DNA of 64,000 nt from Bacteroidota bacterium. Lineage in GTDB: Bacteria > Bacteroidota > Bacteroidia > Chitinophagales > Chitinophagaceae. This document shows positions 8,300-16,594 of this stretch, in pieces. The notes below the pieces were generated by a model. The model was not told the origin of the DNA, searched no databases, and saw only the letters and a list, made by a program, of their open reading frames with translations. How positions within the stretch are numbered: position 1 is the first letter of the stretch; each line of letters starts with the position of its first letter. The stretch covers positions 1-64,000 of the forward strand of contig CANGFA010000002.1 of assembly GCA_947453145.1 (NCBI GenBank), read 5' to 3'. The position numbers and the translations under genes are program-made.

Positions 8300-8388
8300 A
8301 AATTGGTATTTTAACATTCAAATAATTCTTAAATATAATTAAACTTTATCGGATAATTAGTTGTTAATTGCATATTCAACTAGTTAAA

Positions 8389-9525
8389 ATGAAGATCGGT
8401 ATTGTTTGTTATCCTACGTTTGGAGGAAGTGGTGTTTTAGCCACCGAGCTGGGCAAAGCCTTGGCCGAAAAAGGGCATGAAATTCATTTTATTACCTATC
8501 AACAACCCGTTCGTTTAAATGGCTTCCATGCCAATATATTTTATCACGAGGTAAGGGTGCCTACTTATCCTTTATTTGACTACCCTCCTTATGAATTGGC
8601 ATTGGCAAGCACCATGGTGGATGTAATTTTAAATCACGATTTGGATTTAATACATGCACACTATGCAATCCCACATGCATCGGCTGCGTATACGGCTAAA
8701 CAAATTGTAAAGCAAAAAACAGGTCGATCTGTTCCAGTGATTACTACTTTGCACGGAACCGATATTACTTTAGTGGGAAGAGATAAAACCTATGAACCCG
8801 TAGTTACTTTTTCAATTAATGAAAGTGATGCTATTACGGCCGTATCAGAAAATTTAAAAGAAGAAACTTTAAAGCATTTTGATATTCGTAAAAATATTCA
8901 GGTCATCAATAACTTTGTGGACCTCCACCGCTACGATAAAAAACCAGTGGCTGCATTTAGACAAGTGATTGCGCCACAGGGTGAAAAAATAATTGTACAC
9001 GCATCTAACTTTAGAAAAATAAAAAGAATAGACGACGTGATGGAAATATTTAAAAATATTCATGCGGCCCTTCCTGCAAAATTATTAATGGTAGGTGATG
9101 GACCCGAACGCCCTGTTGCCGAAGACTTAGCAAGGCAATATGGTCTTGAAGCGGATGTCCGTTTTTTAGGCAAGCAGGAACAAATGGAAGAAATTTTGGC
9201 AGTGAGTGATATTTTTTTACTGCCCTCAGAATATGAGAGTTTTGGCTTGGCTGCTTTAGAAGCCATGGCTGCAAGTGCAGTGGTAGTAAGCTCTGACGCA
9301 GGGGGACTTGGCGAAGTAAATATAGACGGGGTAACAGGGTATACAGCACCTGTGGGTGACGTAAAAACCATGAGTGAAAAAGCCATCGCACTTTTACAAG
9401 ATGAAGAAAAACTAAAAACCTTTAAGAAAAATGCGTTGAAACAAGCTAAGCATTTTGAAATTGCAAATATCATTCCACAATACGAAGCCCTGTACCGTAG
9501 TTTTTGCAGAACAGGCGATTGTTAA
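8389..9525 (+). CDS. bshA: BshA, N-acetyl-alpha-D-glucosaminyl L-malate synthase
   Basis: A 378-residue GT4 glycosyltransferase that transfers GlcNAc from UDP-GlcNAc to L-malate, the first step of bacillithiol synthesis, in the cytosol. The N terminus MKIGIVCYPTFGGSGVLATE and the YAIPHASAAY segment are characteristic of BshA rather than of general GT4 enzymes. The C-terminal nucleotide-sugar domain shows LLMVGDGPE and the LPSEYESFGLAALEAMA EX7E-type motif. I chose ATG 8389 over an in-frame TTG at 8368 because the family starts at MKIGI. bshB and bshC are not in the window. The gene is divergent from the M28 peptidase gene and has no obvious promoter motif. Confidence 0.93.
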   Translation: MKIGIVCYPTFGGSGVLATELGKALAEKGHEIHFITYQQPVRLNGFHANIFYHEVRVPTYPLFDYPPYELALASTMVDVILNHDLDLIHAHYAIPHASAAYTAKQIVKQKTGRSVPVITTLHGTDITLVGRDKTYEPVVTFSINESDAITAVSENLKEETLKHFDIRKNIQVINNFVDLHRYDKKPVAAFRQVIAPQGEKIIVHASNFRKIKRIDDVMEIFKNIHAALPAKLLMVGDGPERPVAEDLARQYGLEADVRFLGKQEQMEEILAVSDIFLLPSEYESFGLAALEAMAASAVVVSSDAGGLGEVNIDGVTGYTAPVGDVKTMSEKAIALLQDEEKLKTFKKNALKQAKHFEIANIIPQYEALYRSFCRTGDC

Positions 9526-9561
9526 ATGCTGGTTGTTCGTAATTAAAATATTATAAATTAA

Positions 9562-10764
9562 TTATTTATTTTGGATCGCCACATTAATGCTCGCTATTAT
9601 TTTTTCAATGGCAATAATGAGTTCGTCAATAGTAATACTTAAAGGGGGCGCAATGCGAATGCGATCTTCGGCAAATAAAAACCAATCCGTAATAATTCCA
9701 TTTTCAACGCAAGCTGCTGCTATTTTTTTAGTGAGTGCGGCCGACTCGAATTGTAAGGACATCCACAATCCAAAATGATTGCGATGTAAAATTGCGGGAT
9801 GATGTAAATGCGTAATTAAATAATTTTCTTTTTCTTTAACCGCCTCAATCCAACCACTATTGTATAAAATAGTAAGTGCCGCATTTCCTGCTGCACATGA
9901 AACGGGATTTCCTCCAAAAGTAGTGATATGGCCTAATACCGGATTTTGAGTAAGGGTGGACATTATTTTAGGACTAGAAATAAATGCACCTAATGGAAGT
10001 CCTCCACCCAATGCCTTTCCCACTAACAACACATCGGGCACCATATTATATTGTTCAAAAGCAAACAAAGAACCTGTGCGTCCAAATCCGGATTGTATTT
10101 CATCTACAATTAATAATATGCAAAGAGAATCACATTTTTTTCTCAATGCAATGACCCATTCTTTATTCGCTGGCGTAATGCCCGTTTCTGCTTGTACGAG
10201 TTCCACCAACACGCAAGCCACCGTATTATCTATTAATTCAATATCCTCCAAATTGTTATAACGCAAATGCAAAATATCGGGAAGCAATGGTCTAAATGCG
10301 TTCTTAAAATATTCATCCCCCATCACACTTAATGCACCCTGTGTACTTCCATGGTAAGCACCTTCAAATGCTACTATTTTTGTGCGTCCAGTTACACGCT
10401 TTGCTAATTTCATAGCTCCTTCGGTAGCCTCCGCTCCACTATTGGTAAAATACACACACTGCAATGCTTCGGGTAAAAAGCTAGTGAGATGCTTAGCATA
10501 TTGCACTTGTGGTGCTTGTACAAATTCCCCATATACAATCACATGCATATACTTTTCTACCTGCTCATTAATGGCTTTAATTACCGCGGGATGGCTATGT
10601 CCAATATTACAAACACTAAAACCTGCAATCATATCCATGAATACTTTGCCTGCTACATCATATATATAAACGCCTTGTGCAGACGCAACTTCAATACCAA
10701 TGGGCTTGTCGGAGGTTTGTGCCAAATATTGGAAAAAATATTGTCTATTGTTTATTGTTGCCAT
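9562..10764 (-). CDS. Class III aminotransferase (ornithine/acetylornithine-type)
   Basis: A 400-residue PLP-dependent fold type I enzyme. The Schiff-base lysine is K250 in VGKALGGGLPLGA. D221 in the VDEIQSGFGRTG motif should contact the pyridine nitrogen, and FTNSGAEATEGAMKLA binds the phosphate. The family moves amino groups from omega-amino donors such as ornithine, acetylornithine or 4-aminobutyrate to 2-oxoglutarate. No arg, roc or gab genes are adjacent, so the donor is not determined. The gene converges on bshA with a 36-base gap and is divergent from the gamma-carbonic anhydrase gene with 34 bases between the starts. Confidence 0.88.
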   Translation of the reverse strand: MATINNRQYFFQYLAQTSDKPIGIEVASAQGVYIYDVAGKVFMDMIAGFSVCNIGHSHPAVIKAINEQVEKYMHVIVYGEFVQAPQVQYAKHLTSFLPEALQCVYFTNSGAEATEGAMKLAKRVTGRTKIVAFEGAYHGSTQGALSVMGDEYFKNAFRPLLPDILHLRYNNLEDIELIDNTVACVLVELVQAETGITPANKEWVIALRKKCDSLCILLIVDEIQSGFGRTGSLFAFEQYNMVPDVLLVGKALGGGLPLGAFISSPKIMSTLTQNPVLGHITTFGGNPVSCAAGNAALTILYNSGWIEAVKEKENYLITHLHHPAILHRNHFGLWMSLQFESAALTKKIAAACVENGIITDWFLFAEDRIRIAPPLSITIDELIIAIEKIIASINVAIQNK

Positions 10765-10798
10765 TAGAAGTAAATTGCATTACAAAAGTCGCATTTTT

Positions 10799-11335
10799 AT
10801 GGCAACCATACTAGCAGTTCAGGGAAAAGAACCCCATTTTGGTGAAAATTGTTTTGTTGCTCCCAACGCAAGCATTGTTGGAGACGTAATAATGGGCAAC
10901 GAATGCTCGGTTTGGTTTAATGCAGTTATAAGAGGAGACGTACATTATATTAAAATGGGTGACAAAGTAAATATCCAGGATGGCGCCATTATTCATTGTA
11001 CTTATTTAAAGCACCCTACCAATATTGGTAATCATGTTTCCATAGGTCACAATGCCATGGTACATGGTTGCACAATTCACGACAATGTATTAATTGGCAT
11101 GGGCAGTATTGTAATGGATGGATGCGTAATACATTCTAATTCAATCATTGCAGCAGGTGCAGTCGTGTTAGAAGGAACCATTGTGGAAGCAGGCAGTATT
11201 TATGCTGGAGTACCGGCTAAAAAAGTAAAAGCAGTTAGCGAGGAATTAATCAATGGAGAAATAAATAGGATCTCCAATAATTATGTGAAGTATGCAAGTT
11301 GGTTTGAAGATGCAAATGAAGTTCCAAATAAGTAA
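10799..11335 (+). CDS. Gamma-carbonic anhydrase family protein
   Basis: A 178-residue left-handed beta-helix protein built of hexapeptide repeats (for example VGDVIMG, VWFNAVIRGD, VSIGHNAMVHG). Zinc ligands expected from the Cam family are visible as H66 in IIHCT, H84 in IGHNA and H89 in MVHG. The family trimerises and is cytosolic; members bind zinc or iron, and only some show carbonic anhydrase activity. The frame is open upstream, but ATG 10799 gives the usual short N terminus. It is divergent from the aminotransferase gene and nearly abuts rsgA in convergent orientation (17 bases). Confidence 0.9.
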   Translation: MATILAVQGKEPHFGENCFVAPNASIVGDVIMGNECSVWFNAVIRGDVHYIKMGDKVNIQDGAIIHCTYLKHPTNIGNHVSIGHNAMVHGCTIHDNVLIGMGSIVMDGCVIHSNSIIAAGAVVLEGTIVEAGSIYAGVPAKKVKAVSEELINGEINRISNNYVKYASWFEDANEVPNK

Positions 11336-11352
11336 GCCGAAAAAAATAAGCA

Positions 11353-12276
11353 CTAGTATTTAAAAGTTTCTATTCCGTGCCATAAATCTACGTAGCTAAA
11401 AAAACGCGCTTCGGCAATCAAACCCTTTTCTACAGAAGCTTTCACCGCACAACCAGGTTCATTAATATGTTGACAATTATTAAATTGACAACCACTCATT
11501 TTAGCGCGCATCTCTGGAAAATATTGTGCTAATTCCTCCTTTTCTAAATTCGCTAAGGCTAATTCACGCATACCCGGCGTATCAATGACCGAACCTCCAG
11601 TTGGCAAATCATACATTTGCGCAAAGGTGGTGGTATGCATACCTTTTCCACTCCAATCACTTACTTCCTGCGTGTGTATGTCTAAGTCTGGAAATAAATA
11701 ATTAATGAAAGATGATTTGCCCACTCCACTATGCCCACTTACCAAAGTGGTTTTATTTTGCAACAAATCTTTAATAGGCGCTAAACCTAATTGCTTTTCT
11801 ATACTAATTAAAAACACTTTATACCCAATAGCCTCATACATTTCTTTCATCATCTCATAAATGGCCATTTCTTTTTCACCATAAATATCCGACTTGTTAA
11901 AAACAATAATCGCTGGAATATGAAAGGCTTCACAAGAAATTAAAAAGCGGTCAATAAATCCTTGCGAAGTTTTGGGTGATTTTAAAGTGGCCAATAAAAT
12001 AGATTGATCCAAATTGGAAGCAATAATATGTTGCTGTCTTTTATTATGTGGAGACTGCCTAGCTACATAATTGTAACGGTCTAAAATATCTGCAATCATC
12101 AAAGTTGGCTGATCTAATTCTGTTTCACATTCCACCCAATCACCCACGGCAATTGGATTGGTAGAGGTTCGATTGTCTAATTTTATCACGCCTTTAATAC
12201 GTGCTTGATAAAACAAACCTGCCTCCGTTTTTACGGAGTACCAACTACCTGTAGATTTGTAAACCCTTGCTTTCAT
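11353..12276 (-). CDS. rsgA: RsgA, ribosome small subunit-dependent GTPase A
   Basis: A 307-residue GTPase that acts in late 30S subunit maturation. The G motifs occur in the circularly permuted order typical of RsgA: G4 NKSD at 127-130, then the G1 P-loop GHSGVGKSS at 181-189, then G3 DTPG at 232-235. An N-terminal OB fold precedes them. A C-terminal zinc knuckle is supplied by C263, C268, H270 and C276. It is divergent from ubiE with 40 bases between the start codons. A near-consensus promoter element (TGAATTTG, minus strand, 12301-12294) faces it. Confidence 0.96.
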   Translation of the reverse strand: MKARVYKSTGSWYSVKTEAGLFYQARIKGVIKLDNRTSTNPIAVGDWVECETELDQPTLMIADILDRYNYVARQSPHNKRQQHIIASNLDQSILLATLKSPKTSQGFIDRFLISCEAFHIPAIIVFNKSDIYGEKEMAIYEMMKEMYEAIGYKVFLISIEKQLGLAPIKDLLQNKTTLVSGHSGVGKSSFINYLFPDLDIHTQEVSDWSGKGMHTTTFAQMYDLPTGGSVIDTPGMRELALANLEKEELAQYFPEMRAKMSGCQFNNCQHINEPGCAVKASVEKGLIAEARFFSYVDLWHGIETFKY

Positions 12277-12304
12277 GAGACACGAAGATAACCCACAAAT
12301 TCAA

Positions 12305-12312
12305 TATCTTTG
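12305..12312 (+). promoter_or_regulatory. TAnnTTTG promoter element (TATCTTTG) before ubiE
   Basis: Exact consensus ending only 4 bases before the ATG at 12317. If this is the promoter, the transcript would begin at or next to the start codon (leaderless or nearly so). Confidence 0.6.
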
Positions 12313-12316
12313 CAGC

Positions 12317-13060
12317 ATGAGTGAATACGCCCACGATAAAATTGTGCCTTTTGAAGAGCGCCCCGAAAATAAGAAAGAACAGGTGGCCATCATGTTTAAT
12401 TCGATAGCCAAAAGATATGATTTCCTAAATCGATTTTTAAGCTTAGGAATAGACCAAGGATGGAGAAAAAAAGCCATTAATCAATTTGGAAATCAACCCT
12501 TGCAGCACTTATTGGATATTGCTACAGGAACTGCCGATATGGCCCTCATGGCAAATAAAATAATTGATCCCGCTAAAATAACGGGTATGGATATTTCCGA
12601 AGGAATGATGCAATATGGACGTATTAAAATTGCTCAAAAGGATCTGTCCCATAAAATAGAGTTGGTTTTAGGAGATAGTACCGACATTCCTTTTGCCGAT
12701 CATTTATTTGATGGCGCGATGGTGGCATTTGGGGTCCGAAATTTTGCCAACTTGGAAAAAGGGTTAACCGAAATTCATAGAGTATTACAACCGGGCAGCA
12801 AATTGGTAATTTTAGAGTTCTCGCAGCCTAGTAATAGGTGGTTTAAGCCTATTTATAAACTTTACATGGAGTGGATTACACCTACCATTGGAAAAATATT
12901 CTCTGGCAATAAAGCCGCTTACGCCTACTTGAATAAAAGTGTGATTGCTTTTCCGGAAGGGAACGCCTTTTTGACTATTTTTGAGAAAGCAGGATTTAAA
13001 CAGGTATCTCAACAAAAACTAAGTCTCGGAATATGCAGCATTTATTGCGGAAGCAAATAA
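12317..13060 (+). CDS. ubiE: Demethylmenaquinone methyltransferase (MenG/UbiE)
   Basis: A 247-residue class I SAM-dependent methyltransferase that carries out the last step of menaquinone synthesis at the membrane. Motif I reads LLDIATGTADMA, motif II LVLGDSTDIPF, and the family signatures are AKRYDFLNRFLSLGID and GVRNFANLEKGL. I start at ATG 12317 (MSEYAHDKIVPF); an in-frame ATG at 12275 would add fourteen non-family residues. The 3' end overlaps porT by 28 bases, which implies translational coupling. The ubiE-porT linkage recurs in Bacteroidota. In this phylum the product is expected to serve menaquinone. Confidence 0.95.
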   Translation: MSEYAHDKIVPFEERPENKKEQVAIMFNSIAKRYDFLNRFLSLGIDQGWRKKAINQFGNQPLQHLLDIATGTADMALMANKIIDPAKITGMDISEGMMQYGRIKIAQKDLSHKIELVLGDSTDIPFADHLFDGAMVAFGVRNFANLEKGLTEIHRVLQPGSKLVILEFSQPSNRWFKPIYKLYMEWITPTIGKIFSGNKAAYAYLNKSVIAFPEGNAFLTIFEKAGFKQVSQQKLSLGICSIYCGSK

Positions 13061-13788
13061 TTTTATTCATCTCCTTGCTTGTCATTTCATCAAGTGTATT
13101 TGCACAATCCGATGAAACCTTTCAGCAAGATCATGACGAATTGCCCTACTACTTAGGTATGAGCATGGGATTGAGCAATAGTTTTTTATCCTTAAAAAGA
13201 GGTAGTGAATTTTTAGTACCTGCTACAGGTGCCGCAAATTTAATTGCACCTATTCAAACCATGTATTTGAATTTAGGATTAACTGGTACTTTAAGATTAA
13301 ATAATCATTTTGCCTTAAGAACCAATCCAACCTTACTTATTTCTGGAAACAGAAGCACTTTTACTTATACGACCAATGAGCCAGGTAATAAAAGTGTGCA
13401 AACCTATTCTATCCCATCTGTTATCATTGATTTGCCAGTAGGTTTTAAAATTCAGTCGGACCGATACAATGCATTCAAGTACCACGAGCTAATGCGTCAT
13501 TATTTAATTACAGGTGTGAAATTTGGCTTTGACTTGGGTGCAGAAAAATCTGCGACTGTAAATTCCAATCAATCTTATCCCAATATTATTAAAGGATCGG
13601 ATATGGCACTAGAATTGGGATTGGGTCTTAGTTTCTTTCTTAGATATGCAACTATTTCACCAGAGGTTAAATTTAGTTATGGCACCAGAGATTTAAGAAA
13701 AGTAGCTGATCCAAAATATCCCTTAGTGACCAGTTTGGATAAGATTAATTCTAATTTTATTTATTTCACATTGCATATCGAGAACTAA
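13033..13788 (+). CDS. porT: PorT-family outer-membrane protein (type IX secretion)
   Basis: A 251-residue protein with signal peptide MQHLLRKQIILFISLLVISS ending near SVFA-QS, followed by about 225 residues with alternating beta-barrel strands and the pattern YYLGMSMGLSNSF, so an eight-stranded-type barrel is likely. PorT is needed for type IX secretion and gliding in Porphyromonas and Flavobacterium, where it sits in the outer membrane. The assignment rests on length, barrel character and the ubiE overlap, which matches the known gene order; sequence conservation in this family is weak. The start lies inside ubiE, and the stop is 4 bases before pyrC. Confidence 0.75.
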   Translation: MQHLLRKQIILFISLLVISSSVFAQSDETFQQDHDELPYYLGMSMGLSNSFLSLKRGSEFLVPATGAANLIAPIQTMYLNLGLTGTLRLNNHFALRTNPTLLISGNRSTFTYTTNEPGNKSVQTYSIPSVIIDLPVGFKIQSDRYNAFKYHELMRHYLITGVKFGFDLGAEKSATVNSNQSYPNIIKGSDMALELGLGLSFFLRYATISPEVKFSYGTRDLRKVADPKYPLVTSLDKINSNFIYFTLHIEN

Positions 13789-13792
13789 TATC

Positions 13793-15133
13793 ATGCAGTC
13801 TTACATCATAAAAAACACCACCATCGTAAATGAAGGCAAGCGCATTCATGGAGATATATTTATTAAGAACGGAAGAATTGAACAGATTGCGGATACCATA
13901 AGCAGGTCGGAAAATGTACAAGAGATAGATGGCAGCAACCAATTTTTATTACCGGGTGCTATTGACGATCAAGTGCATTTTAGAGAACCCGGCTTAACCC
14001 ATAAAGCAAATATCTATACCGAATCCAAAGCAGCGGTAGCAGGAGGGGTCACCAGTTTTATGGAAATGCCCAATACCAACCCTCCCGTATTTACACAGGA
14101 ATTATTAGAAGACAAATACAATATAGGTGCTAAAACCGCTTTAGCGAATTACTCTTTTTTTATGGGCACTTCTCAAAACAATGTGGAAGAAGTTTTAAAG
14201 ACCAATAAAAAAAAGAAGGATGTATGTGGTATTAAAATATTTATGGGATCTTCCACTGGGAATTTACTCGTGGACAACCCTATTATTTTAGAAAGTATAT
14301 TTAGCAAATCGGAATTATTAATTGCCACCCATTGTGAAGAGGAAAGCATTATTAAAAGAAATAAAGCAGCTTTGGAATCGATAAAAGCACATTTAGAACC
14401 CTCCGATCATCCCATTATCAGAAACGAGGAAGCTTGTTTCGAGTCCTCTTGGAAAGCTATACAATTAGCACAAAAATTTGATACCCGACTACATATTTTA
14501 CATATTAGCACGGCAAAGGAATTGCAATTGTTTTCCAATTTACGCCCATTAAAAGATAAGCGTATTACATCCGAGGTTTGTGTTCATCACTTACATTTTA
14601 CATCCGATGATTATGCCCAATTAGGAAATTTAATAAAATGTAATCCCGCCATTAAAGCGCCTGAAAATAAAAAAGCATTGTGGGAAGGATTATTAGATGA
14701 CCGTTTAGATATAATTGCTACCGATCATGCTCCCCATACCTGGGAAGAAAAGCAAGAAGATTATATTCATGCACATGCGGGTCTCCCTTTGGTTCAACAT
14801 CCTTTAATGTTGATGTTAAAGTACGCGAAAGAAGGAAAAATAAGTATGGAAAAAGTAGTAGAAAAAATGAGCCATGCAGTAGCTACTTGTTTTCAAATAA
14901 AAGAGCGCGGGTTTATTAGAGAAGGATATCATGCAGACCTCGTATTGATTGGTGAACAACCTTATACGGTTACCAAGGAAAATATTTTATACAAATGTGG
15001 ATGGAGTCCATTAGAAGGAATGCAATTTCCCTATCAAATAAAAAGTACGTTTGTAGGTGGACATTTAGCCTATCATTTAGGGGAATTCAATGAATCCCAA
15101 AAAGGATCCAGACTTCAGTTTGACAGAGAATAG
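13793..15133 (+). CDS. pyrC: Dihydroorotase
   Basis: A 446-residue class I amidohydrolase that closes carbamoyl-aspartate to dihydroorotate in pyrimidine synthesis. Signatures are VHFREPGLTHKAN near residue 61, FMEMPNTNPPV, GIKIFMGSSTGN (candidate carbamylated Lys), ATHCEEES, HILHIST and IATDHAPHTWEEK (catalytic Asp). The first His of the usual DxHxHFREPG zinc motif is Gln here (DDQVHF); I believe this is normal for Bacteroidota homologues. The gene starts 4 bases after porT, so ubiE-porT-pyrC probably form one transcript. carB (half) and pyrD elsewhere in the window serve the same pathway. Confidence 0.93.
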   Translation: MQSYIIKNTTIVNEGKRIHGDIFIKNGRIEQIADTISRSENVQEIDGSNQFLLPGAIDDQVHFREPGLTHKANIYTESKAAVAGGVTSFMEMPNTNPPVFTQELLEDKYNIGAKTALANYSFFMGTSQNNVEEVLKTNKKKKDVCGIKIFMGSSTGNLLVDNPIILESIFSKSELLIATHCEEESIIKRNKAALESIKAHLEPSDHPIIRNEEACFESSWKAIQLAQKFDTRLHILHISTAKELQLFSNLRPLKDKRITSEVCVHHLHFTSDDYAQLGNLIKCNPAIKAPENKKALWEGLLDDRLDIIATDHAPHTWEEKQEDYIHAHAGLPLVQHPLMLMLKYAKEGKISMEKVVEKMSHAVATCFQIKERGFIREGYHADLVLIGEQPYTVTKENILYKCGWSPLEGMQFPYQIKSTFVGGHLAYHLGEFNESQKGSRLQFDRE

Positions 15134-15178
15134 CCATTATTATTTTACTAAAAGACGCACTAATTAATACCATTCGGA

Positions 15179-16492
15179 ATGCAAGTTGATAAAATTACAT
15201 TGCAGGATATTGGCTTATTTGACAATGAGGATCATGTTGGTCTTGCCAATCATTTAAATTTTTGCAAGTCCAATGGAGGTCAAGTATATTTAAATTCCTA
15301 CTTACATAATCCATTAAGTAGTTTAACATCTATACAAGACAGGCAAAAAGCCCTTATTGTATTAATTCACTCCATGTTGCAGTTGGATAATATGAAAATT
15401 AGCAATGGCACTTGTTTGATTATTGAAAAGTTTTTTGAAACTAGTTTTAAAAATATTCCTGTTCAAATAAGTTTACCTGGTGCATATTGGTATCAGTTTT
15501 GGAACAAAGCCGACTATTCACTAATTAAATATTCGGTGGAACACCTGGTTTTATTTGTCCAAAACCTAATGGAATTTGTGGTACTTTTTGAACAAGCCAG
15601 CCATAATCCTGTGATAGAAAACTTGGTACAAAAAATAAATAAGCTTCTTCAACACCCGGACCTCGCATATCTCAAAGACAAACAAAAAATAACCAACCCG
15701 CAGGAAATTCTAGCATTGGGTCATTTTTTTCTTTATCGTTATAAAAACAATACCAACAGCTTACTTGAACACTTCTATGAATTAGATGCTTTGTATAGTC
15801 TAGCAAAAGCACACGAGGTTTATCATTTTGAATTCCCCAATTGGGTAGACGACGAAAAACCTTATTTGGCAGTAGAAAAAGCGGCACACCCACTCGTAAA
15901 CAATGCTATTGGCAATGACCTGACACTTTCACCCGATAAAAACTTTTTATTTTTAACCGGTGCAAATATGGCGGGGAAAAGTACATTTATTAAAACCATT
16001 GGCATTGTAGTTTATCTTTCACATGTAGGTATGGGTGCACCAGCTCAAAAAATAACACTCACCGTAATGGATGGACTTATCACCAATTTAAACATTGCCG
16101 ATAATGTGGTTAAAGGAGAAAGTTATTTTTACAATGAAGTACAAAGAATAAAAAACACTGTACTAAAAATTAATGATGGCAAAAAAAATTGTGTTTTAAT
16201 TGACGAACTTTTTAAGGGCACCAATATTTTGGATGCCATGAAATGTAGCACTAAAGTAATTGAAGGTTTACAAAAATTAAGAAGTAGTTTATATATACTT
16301 TCTACGCATTTATATGAAATAAGTGAAAACCTAAAGCAACATCAAAATATCCAATTTAGTTATTTTAAAACTTCGGTTAAAGACAAAGAATTGCATTTTG
16401 AATATCATCTTACTCCAGGTATTAGTCAGGACCGCATTGGATACCTTATTTTAGAAAGAGAAGGCGTGGTAAGATTATTGGACGCAATATAA
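15179..16492 (+). CDS. MutS-like ATPase without mismatch-recognition domain
   Basis: A 437-residue protein of the MutS superfamily. Residues 1-240 are helical and resemble the MutS core/lever region. The ATPase domain has Walker A TGANMAGKST (260-269; canonical MutS has TGPNMAGKST), Walker B CVLIDELFKGTN with D342 and E343, and the switch His in LSTHLYE. The N-terminal mismatch-binding and connector domains of MutS are absent, and the Smr nuclease domain of MutS2 is missing. Such short MutS-related proteins are recurrent in Bacteroidota; I know of no established function. It starts 45 bases after pyrC and is probably in the same operon. Confidence 0.85.
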   Translation: MQVDKITLQDIGLFDNEDHVGLANHLNFCKSNGGQVYLNSYLHNPLSSLTSIQDRQKALIVLIHSMLQLDNMKISNGTCLIIEKFFETSFKNIPVQISLPGAYWYQFWNKADYSLIKYSVEHLVLFVQNLMEFVVLFEQASHNPVIENLVQKINKLLQHPDLAYLKDKQKITNPQEILALGHFFLYRYKNNTNSLLEHFYELDALYSLAKAHEVYHFEFPNWVDDEKPYLAVEKAAHPLVNNAIGNDLTLSPDKNFLFLTGANMAGKSTFIKTIGIVVYLSHVGMGAPAQKITLTVMDGLITNLNIADNVVKGESYFYNEVQRIKNTVLKINDGKKNCVLIDELFKGTNILDAMKCSTKVIEGLQKLRSSLYILSTHLYEISENLKQHQNIQFSYFKTSVKDKELHFEYHLTPGISQDRIGYLILEREGVVRLLDAI

Positions 16493-16594
16493 TTAACACT
16501 TGGGCATCACTAAAGTAGTTCTTATCATACTTATTACTAGTATAAATACGCTTCATTCATTTTCCAATAAGCACTATATTTTGAGCAAAAGTAT

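Noticed and set aside
9050..9473. Two long minus-strand frames inside bshA
   Set aside because: Shadows of a well-conserved glycosyltransferase gene with no family resemblance.
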